Source of the DNA: Silene latifolia
Taxonomy: Eukaryota; Streptophyta; Magnoliopsida; Caryophyllales; Caryophyllaceae
Direction of reading: 5' to 3'
Length of the DNA stretch: 64,000 bases
NCBI RefSeq assembly: GCF_048544455.1
Contig: NC_133534.1
Location: 123,280,269-123,344,268, forward strand
In this document: positions 57,291 to 64,000 of the stretch, in pieces
Layout of the letters: every line of letters starts with the position of its first letter
Position numbering within the stretch: the stretch's first letter is position 1
Program-made: the position numbers and the translations under genes
The notes under the pieces: model-generated
The model's database searches: none
Told to the model about the DNA's origin: nothing
Seen by the model: only the letters and a program-made list of their open reading frames with translations

Positions 57291-57321
57291 GTCGATCGAC
57301 TGCCATACCTGGTCGATCGAC
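57291..57321 (+). repeat. GTCGATCGAC pair, element D 3' LTR
   Basis: 57291 and 57312, 21 bp apart, equivalent to 40136/40157. Confidence 0.95.
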
Positions 57322-57912
57322 TGGCCACGTGAGGTTTTACCTTCGTTTTAATTGTTTTAATTGTTTATTCGACGAATCGAGTGCACACGACTAGTTTAAT
57401 GCTTAATATATGACTGACCCATTAGATCGAAAGATAGGGAAAGTTGTTAGATCACCAATTAAAATGACTAAACTATGCTGAGATCGAAAGATAGGTAAAG
57501 TTTAGATTATAAGTCACTTTTCAGGACGAAAGTCAGTATTAGTGATATTAGGGACTTGTAGCGAGATCGAAAGATGCTATTTGTTAAGAGTGGACCGAGA
57601 GGACCTCTTGTTTTCCCGCCTCATGTGCTTGATTTAGACCTGCTTAGTTTGCTGCCGCCGAAACTATAGTGAACCAACCATCCTTGCACCCCTTTAAATA
57701 TATGTTTTTATCCGTCTTTTTAGTTTATTATCTTTTATCGCCTTAGCTATAGATCAAATCAACTCAAAAACCCCCCACATTTCTGTTACCCTTAGACCGA
57801 AATTAAACAACTAGAAATTACGTCAGCCTCTCTGTGGTTCGACCCGACTGCCGCTAGCTATAGTTGTAGTTGGAATTATAAATTTATTTTTGACACCTCA
57901 CGACGGGTATCA

Positions 57913-57917
57913 CTTTG
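57913..57917. repeat. Target-site duplication CTTTG (right) of element D
   Basis: Matches 39258-39262. Confidence 0.9.
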
Positions 57918-58372
57918 ATCTCAACATTAAGGAGGGCAAAAAAGTTAGCCCTCATGTGCTCAAGTTGATGGAGCATGTTGAGACCTTGAAAATGCATAAG
58001 GTGGAGATTCCCGAGGAACTCGTGATTGATCGGATTCTTCATTCCCTCAACAAAATCAAAGCATATGTTCAATTCCGGGTGAATTTTAATATGCAAGATA
58101 AGAAGGTTTCCCTTGATGAGTTGCACAAAATGCTTGTGCAAGTCGAAAGGGATATGGGGCTAAGTGTTAGCTCCACCAAAGATGTGCTCAATGTCAATCA
58201 TAAGAGCAAGGGAACTTTTAAGAAAAGTGGGAAAAAGGGAAAGAAGCGAACTCCCAACAGGAACAAAGCTAAAGCTTGTGAAGCTAGTTCCTCCAAGCCC
58301 AAGTACAGTGCCTCCTCCGGGGACAAGTGCCACTATTGTTATGGTGTTGGGCATTGGAAGAGAAACTGTTAA
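57918..58372 (+). pseudogene. gag: Copia G gag, C-terminal part with zinc knuckle
   Basis: Continues the gag frame cut by D. It has the copia gag phrases VSPHVLKLMEHVETL, RILHSLNKIKAYVQFRVNF and KVSLDELHKMLVQVERD, a Lys-rich basic stretch, then the zinc knuckle CHYCYGVGHWKRNC (CX2CX4HX4C) that binds genomic RNA. A TAA follows the last Cys. The next codons (KYL...KAGKV) look like normal family continuation, so the stop may be a mutation. Confidence 0.85.
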
Positions 58373-59019
58373 AAATACCTTAGCGACATTAAAGCTGGAA
58401 AGGTTATTCCAGTAGGTATATAACTATCCCTATCTTTTATGTTTCGATCTCAACTTTGGTATGATGATACAAGTTGTGATGATTACCCTTTTTATTCTAA
58501 ATAGGGCATCCTAGCAAGGACAAAGGCAAGGAAAAGCAAGCTTAAAGGATCATGAGGGAAGCTAGAAGTAGCCGACCGTGGTGATGGATCTATGGAAGCT
58601 TGGCTTTAATTTGCTCTGTCTTTAATTTTATGATGTATTTGAGATTTTTAGAACTATTTTGATTTCCTTGTGTGACTTGGAAATTTGTCTGTATCCTTTA
58701 AACATGGGTTGTATTTTGGATATTGGTGACGTGGTTTGCAACCCAAGTCACTTGCTTTATCTTACCATTTGTTCTAAGATTTTCATCATATACTACTTGC
58801 ATCGTGAAACATAAGATTATCGACTTAAATTGATCAAGTAGACAAATATGATGATTGGATCATTATAAGTCCATAAGCTATGAATTTGATTCTCCTTATG
58901 CCATTGTTACTTAAAGTAACAACTGACTAATGTAAGATCAATTATAAAGTAGTGATGAGCTATTGAACTCATAAAGTAGAGAATTTGCGATACAAAACGG
59001 ACACATTTTCTAAACGGAT
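58373..59019 (+). other. Copia G downstream text
   Basis: No supportable gene. Just after gag a short family-like tail ends at about 58425; the rest is AT-rich. Decayed copia protease text may be present near 58710-58750, but I could not support it. Confidence 0.5.
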
Positions 59020-60372
59020 TGTAATACTACGGTTTTTCTTAAGTTGTATACTCGACCGAGTAGAGCCTACTCGGCCTAGTAGTGCTAGTTGTGTAGTCTG
59101 TTTTGGTTCTGCCGAGGAATACTCGTCCGATTATGATGAATACTCGACCGAGTAGAGGATACTCGACCGAGTATGCACTTTACTCGACCGAGTATCCGGT
59201 CTGGCGAGTATTGTTTTAGCGGTTTGATGCGGGAGTGTTTAAGGTTATTTTATATTCAAAGTCAGTTTCGAAAACACCATTTTCAACCCTAATCATTTTA
59301 CGATTACTCTAACCATTCTCTAATCACTCTCTAATTATCCCCTAATCTCGTTGTGTGTGCAATCGTCGTGGTCCTTGCGTGTAATCTCTCATTCTACTGT
59401 TGGTAAGTTTTATTCCCCATGTCATTTCTGTTCTTTTAGGGTTTTGCCTTTATTTATGAATTGGGGGAAATGGGACTGTGCGATATGGTAATTGGAATTA
59501 TGTGATTATTGTATGTAGGTGACGGTGTCATGAGAAATTGCTATTGATTGCTTATGTGTGCTTGGATTGCGGAAAGGTAGGGTTTCCCTACTCGGTTACT
59601 GTTAATTAATTTAAGACTGTGCTTGTTTTGTAATTGTTGTTACCTGCTGATCATCGGAGTATGGCTGTTGTGTTGTGACGGTTATGGTGTTGTGACAGCT
59701 GTGATGTTGTGTGTGTTGTGATTGTGGTGGAGTCACTTGTAGGAGTGGCTTCACACCCTAGTTCGCCCTCCGTGGAACCCGTCACGGGAGGGGATGTGCA
59801 CATTTAGGGACAGGGATTTTCAGTCGCTCGTTGATGAGCTGGACTTGGTGGGATCGGCAGCGGTCACCCACTGGCGGCGTGGATTATCTGTTGCGATGGG
59901 TAATCTGGCAGGGCTACACACTTCGGTGTGTAGTTGGTTACTATGTGAGATCGGGAGATCGGAGAGTGTGGATGATCAAGCGGTTACAATGTTTGTTTAT
60001 CTTACATTGATTGAATGGTACTGACCCCGTTGTTGTTGTTTTATAAAACCTGCAGTGATCCATTCGGGGATGGTGAGCAGACTGTGACAGGTAATACAGA
60101 TGCTTAGCTATGGGACAGTTATGGGGAGTCATCACTCGAGTCTAGCTTCCGCCGCCGAGAGACTTAGCTTGCTTTCTTTGTAATTAATAGTTCTTTTGCA
60201 GTTATGTTTTGGTTTGGTTTTGAAAACATGTATTTGCTAACTCTTTATACTTTAATAAAGGTTGTTTGGAATTGGTAACTTTGATATACTAACCTCGGGA
60301 AACCGAGATGGTAAAAGTCCTTCATGTTAGGGTAGTCCTTGGTAAGGTACCTTGGTATGAGGGGGTGTTACA
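59020..60372 (+). repeat. Element F: chromovirus-like 5' LTR
   Basis: Starts TGTAATACTACGG and ends GAGGGGGTGTTACA, the same ends as element C's LTR in sense orientation. A tRNA-iMet primer site follows. It contains six ACTCGACCGAGT-type units (59050-59193). No matching 3' LTR is in the window. Confidence 0.8.
59050..59193 (+). repeat. ACTCGACCGAGT unit cluster, element F U3
   Basis: Units start at 59050/59069 (19 bp; second ACTCGGCCTAGT), 59121/59142 (21; first ACTCGTCCGATT), 59161 (19 from the previous) and 59182 (21). Differs from C's motif by one central base, so it is no longer a perfect palindrome. Confidence 0.9.
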
Positions 60373-60375
60373 AAG

Positions 60376-60430
60376 TGGTATCAGAACCAAAGATTATGGC
60401 ACCTAAAACTAATGAACCCAATGAACTTAG
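60376..60430 (+). other. Element F primer-binding site and truncated gag start
   Basis: TGGTATCAGAACC at 60376-60388 (tRNA-iMet type, one change at the end), then an ATG at 60396 opening a short frame (MAPKTNEPNEL) that loses identity near 60430. So F is a 5' LTR with a stub of interior, not a solo LTR. Confidence 0.7.
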
Positions 60431-60869
60431 GGAGTCTAAATCACATTATCTTAGGATTGCAAGAATCTACAAAACTCAAGATATGTATTGAATACATTCC
60501 TTCTAATTTAAGAAGTGGGTTTTAGATTCACTCGCTATATATATCTCATAATGAAACACAATCTCTAAGAAGATCCAAATTAGACTTAAGCATTTCAACT
60601 AGTGCAAAACCCTTTGCTACCAATCAAGCTTTGATATCTAACAATTCACTTGGAATTTATTTCGGATTTTCATGGCTCTAAGCCTTGTATTGAGTTGTTA
60701 CTTAAACACACTCATGTAAGTCATATGTTCATTACTTTCCAGAAGTAATCAACTTGAATCAAACAATTTCTTTGTAAGTTGCAAGCTCTTTACTTTCTAA
60801 AAGTAACAATAATTCATCATATTCAACAAGTGATGATTTTAACCTCCTAGGTTTTGAAGAAACAACGTC

Positions 60870-61085
60870 TTACACAAAACGTCTCATGTATCCAAGAAAG
60901 ACCAGTTTTTTGCGACATAACATTCTTTGTGTGGCTCTTGTGGCTCTTGAATAATGTCTCCCACTCTGTCTTCTAGAAATAAACTTGTATTCTAGAAAGA
61001 CAGTTTCACGAGCCACAAACCCGTTGTACTCGTGATTATAGTAAGGAAAAATGAGCATTTGTTTCTTTTGAAAACTTACAAACAT
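60870..61085 (-). pseudogene. Copia integrase C-terminal remnant
   Basis: The short frame contains FVARETVFLEYKFISRR, close to the phrase found after the integrase core in plant copia polyproteins. Only about 70 codons are open; flanks have stops. Confidence 0.6.
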
Positions 61086-61906
61086 GGTACCCTACCATTT
61101 CATATCTCATATGATTCGTTTTTGATTTAGTGGAAAAATAATTTAGACAAAATGATAAAATCCCCAAAAGGATTAAGTAACTCAAAGTAACTTGATTGAA
61201 GTCCAAACCATATCAAATAGCATTTTATTTCTTTATCCAACCATACATTATCCCATAATGCATGCTAAGAGAGATTAATTTGTGATACTATATCACATTT
61301 TCTTTGGCTTATATCAAAGTCTTCACTTTGATAATCCCATCACGACTAAATCGTGATTCTTTGAACTCTTTGAACTTCTTCAAAGATTTCTCTATTTACC
61401 TTATTAAGTGAACACATTAGCGTCAACTTAAATCGTTGGTAAAAGAAAATGATCAACCTATTTTGATTTACAACCTCGATCTCCTTTTCAACCAAAAGGC
61501 ACGAGACATCTTGCTTTGAATACAAGATACGCATATACCATAAGATTAACAATCTAATGGTTCCAAGAGTACTCAATAACTCTTTGCGTTCATCATTCCA
61601 GAATTTAAGGTTTAATCTTGGGTTACCAATTTGAGTTTTGCATCATCTACATGATATATCATTCTAGTTTGGTTTAGAATATAATCACCTTTGGTAATGG
61701 GCTAGCCATACATCAAATCATGGTGTATAGGGTCACAAAAGTGAAACCTCTTTTGTATCTTAACAAGTTTATATTCTTATTTAGAATTTATGCACTTAAT
61801 AGTCACAATTAAGTACAACTCTAAACCCAAAAACTAGATTGAGTACACAATGACTCTATCTCTCAACATCATTGTTGCTAGTCGTATTCTAATCATCCTA
61901 TGTATC

Positions 61907-61943
61907 AAATACAATGATGAAAACCACCACCGGTTTCTAATAT
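61907..61943 (-). pseudogene. Copia protease motif remnant
   Basis: Minus-strand codons read ILETGGGFHHC, a decayed form of the copia protease/gag-pre-integrase phrase with LDTG. The catalytic Asp is Glu and stops follow. Confidence 0.4.
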
Positions 61944-62639
61944 TGACGAAGTAGTACTAGCAAAATTTATGTCAATCAAATAAACATTTAAAGAAGAAGG
62001 TCCCATTAGATGTCCCACACCTAACTTGTTGATGCTTCAATAATTTGGGGTATTTTCCTTTCTAGCGTCCAACAATTAAGACAATGAAAACTTTATTGGT
62101 CGGGATTGATAGGTTTAGTATCGTTATTCTCAATAACTTTACTTTTAACATTACCTTGTATCAATTCCATTCTAATTTTACTTCTTTAAACCTCACCCTT
62201 TTCTTAACGGTTTAAGAGAATGTTCCCACTCATTTCAATGAGTCTTTGCTAAGAGAAGCAAAATTGAAATTCATGAAGACTACTCTTCATTCGTTTGTTT
62301 AATCTTAAAACTTTCATTGAAATGGTTGCGGTATTTTGGTCAATTTTGATTTCCAACAAATCTAGTTACCAAAATGATGTAACGTTTCAAAGTACTTAAC
62401 TCAATTAAGCATATGAGAAACAATTCATTGTAAGTAGATATGTTAGTCAAGAATCAAAAACTCTTCACAAGAGATCCTTACAATGGATAATACGAGGTTT
62501 TTAGAAGAAAAATTCAAATTTTGTCTTTAGTTACGATGTTTTAATGGAGATTTGAATCAAAAATCGAAATGATATCGTATATGAATTGTGGTAAAGAAAT
62601 AGAACAATATGATAACGGAATAGTGGAAAACTTAACATT

Positions 62640-64000
62640 TATCGTTTTATTAATACTTGTAAATAACAAGTAAAGCATTTACATAGTGACCTCTACCCAA
62701 CTATGATAAATGATTCCAAGATCCAAATTCATATTAACTTGGGGCACGGTGTAACGAAATACCCTTTATTAATATAACTCGGTGGATTAACTCTTTAATC
62801 GATTCTACTTTTAGAACTCTTGGTCGATAAAATTACATTAATATTTATCTCTAGCCCGAAACACATCCGGAAATCGTCGTGAATACTTTCGTTGAGTTCA
62901 ATCCAAATTTCGAGTAAATGTGTCCATGATCCAAATTCATATTAACTTTGGGCACGGTGTGCCGAAATACCCTTTATTAACATAAATTCGGTGGATAGAC
63001 ATTTATCACCCACTTCCCCTACGTAACAAGGTTTGTAACCCGGTAGGGCCAAGTGCACTCCCTCATGAAATAGGTTTTCATGGTTTCTACTTTTTGGTAA
63101 GGCTAAGTCTCAATTGTTTATTTAAGCGAGAGGTCATGTCAATTTATTATCTATCACGTTTTAAGTGAACTAAAGCGGTGAACTACGATAATTGTAATTG
63201 ACACGGTCGATAAACTCAATTTAAAATGATAATGCATGTTTTAGTTATGGCGATTTAGCGATGCATGCAACATATAAATAAAATGCAAAGCATAAATAAA
63301 ATCCTAGTATGGCCTTCCTAAAATAGTAAATCTAATAAACTATTAAAAATTCGGAAACCAACTCCTTTGGTCCCTTGAACTTCGGTCTTGGCACGCATTT
63401 CAAGGCAACACTTTCTTTGATGGGTCGCCTTCTCGAGTGGCACCGTCTTCAAGGTACTCCGGAATAAATAAATTATTTAAAGAATTACATAATTTCCTTT
63501 TATAAATTTTTAATAAAATAAAAATAAATATATTAAATTACAAAACGGTGATACGAGATCACAATAATTACAACCAAATCGATATTCCCATACATTTCGG
63601 GTAATACCAATTAAAACTAAGGCCATACTAAGTAAAATTACATAAAATTAAAATATGACAATCATAAATAAAATGCAGCATTATAATATGAATGAACATG
63701 CTGGATTTTATGCTAAATCGCCTTTAAAGAGCCAATATCATATATTAATCGGTTTTTACGGATTTGCGTGATTTAACCTTTTAAAATCACAATAATTACA
63801 TAAATTCATATTTATGTACAAGTTAATTACCCTAACCATCTTAGGACTTAAAATTAGTCTCCACTAACATTTGACAATAATTAAACTTGATTTCTTAATA
63901 TTGTTCATAAATGGACCCAAAAACACAAAATTATGCTATAAACTTCAAATTAAATCATAAAAATTTCAAATAATTTCAAATTTTGAAATTTAAACTCATG
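62640..64000 (-). repeat. Inverted relative of copia G leader
   Basis: Minus-strand sequence follows 36600-38790 in order. Landmarks: CCTTACCAAAAAGTAGAAACCATGA (against 38402), the CTCCTTTGGTCCCTTGAA complement (against 38140), and CATTATAATGCTGCAT-like text near the window end (against 37830). It includes a 208-bp tandem duplication. Confidence 0.8.
62720..63010 (-). repeat. 208-bp tandem duplication in copia G2 leader
   Basis: GATCCAAATTCATATTAACT begins at 62720 and 62928; both copies continue with GGGCACGGTGT, ATACCCTTTATTAA and TCGGTGGAT. G has the segment once (about 38640-38705). Confidence 0.75.

Larger units (their letters stand above)
39263..57912 (+). mobile_element. Element D: non-autonomous Athila-like element, host of E
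   Basis: 5' LTR 39263-40757; 3' LTR 44228-57912 split by E. Target duplication CTTTG. tRNA-Asp-type PBS. The internal 3.5 kb has one ORF (40998-41981, with a stop) and no RT, RNase H or integrase. The U5 end and the AGCGCTACCGGGAGGCAACC box after the ORF resemble E, so D is a deletion derivative of a related lineage. Native length without E is about 6.5 kb. Confidence 0.88.
44228..57912 (+). repeat. Element D 3' LTR, split by element E
   Basis: Parts 44228-44622 and 56814-57912 (total 1494 bp) match the 5' LTR. Pairs at 44512/44533, 44583/44604 and 57291/57312; E entered 5 bp after the second pair. Confidence 0.92.
35689..59019 (+). mobile_element. Copia element G, gag-only fragment, host of D
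   Basis: Pieces 35689-39262 and 57918-59019 belong together: gag reads through the CTTTG target site of D from one to the other. Order: LTR, tRNA-iMet PBS, 2.2-kb AT-rich leader, gag with zinc knuckle, then non-coding text. No protease, integrase or RT of this element was found, so it is either truncated by F at 59020 or a gag-only (TR-GAG-like) derivative. No 3' LTR is seen. Confidence 0.75.
60430..64000 (-). mobile_element. Decayed copia element on the minus strand (G2)
   Basis: Going leftwards on the minus strand: leader similar to G's (64000-62640), protease-like text (61943-61907), and an integrase C-terminal remnant (61085-60870). This is the normal copia order, with heavy decay and no intact frame. 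It extends beyond the window end. The identification rests on short motifs plus leader similarity. Confidence 0.55.

Noticed and set aside
58700..58760. Copia protease text after gag of G
   Set aside because: Only a vague LDIG-like phrase in a stretch full of stops; not enough to annotate.
59794..60024. 76-codon frame in F's LTR
   Set aside because: Short frame inside an LTR, without family resemblance.

Overview
The window looks like a plant nuclear genome, intergenic and made almost wholly of LTR retrotransposons. I find no host gene, rRNA, tRNA or CRISPR array. The lineages are plant-specific: Ty3/gypsy Athila-like elements with tRNA-Asp-type primer sites and an extra ORF after pol, a Tekay/Del-like chromovirus with a tRNA-iMet primer site, an Ogre/Tat-like LTR, and Ty1/copia pieces. 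A eudicot with a repeat-rich genome is the safe reading. Caryophyllales or Caryophyllaceae is only a guess from the look of the repeats.

Layout. (1) 1-9600, plus strand: Athila-like element A, entering the window inside its 5' LTR. It has a broken gag and protease, no RT or integrase, and an intact 531-aa extra ORF ('ORFx'). (2) 9601-15523 and 35393-35682: the 3' end and 3' LTR of an Ogre/Tat-like element. It is split by element B (15524-35392, minus, target duplication GGCCG), an Athila-like relative of A that lacks gag but has RT, RNase H, integrase and a decayed ORFx. B's integrase gene is split by chromovirus C (22926-31222, minus, target duplication GTCCT). (3) 35689-39262 and 57918-59019: a gag-only copia fragment G, split by non-autonomous element D (39263-57912, plus, target duplication CTTTG). 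D's 3' LTR is split by Athila-like element E (44623-56808, minus, target duplication CCGCT), the most complete element here. (4) 59020-60430: the 5' LTR, primer site and first codons of another chromovirus-like element F. (5) 60430-64000: a decayed minus-strand copia element whose leader is an inverted relative of G's leader.

Insertion order from nesting: Ogre before B before C; G before D before E.

Main observation: each LTR lineage carries its own short CG-rich palindrome or near-palindrome, mostly in pairs at a fixed spacing close to whole helical turns. D and E use GTCGATCGAC (22 pairs by hand count: 20 at 21 bp, 2 at 22 bp). A uses AATCCGAGCGGATT-like units (10 of 11 pairs at 20 bp). 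C uses ACTCGATCGAGT (19-22 bp), F ACTCGACCGAGT (19-21 bp), and the Ogre-like LTR GACGCAGC...GCTGCG units (30 bp). The clusters lie in U3, some 35-320 bp upstream of the TATA-like box, and recur inside the elements: after PR, between integrase and ORFx, in the leader, and even in coding sequence with spacing kept. This could be a convergent, element-specific recognition system. No protein partner can be shown from sequence alone.
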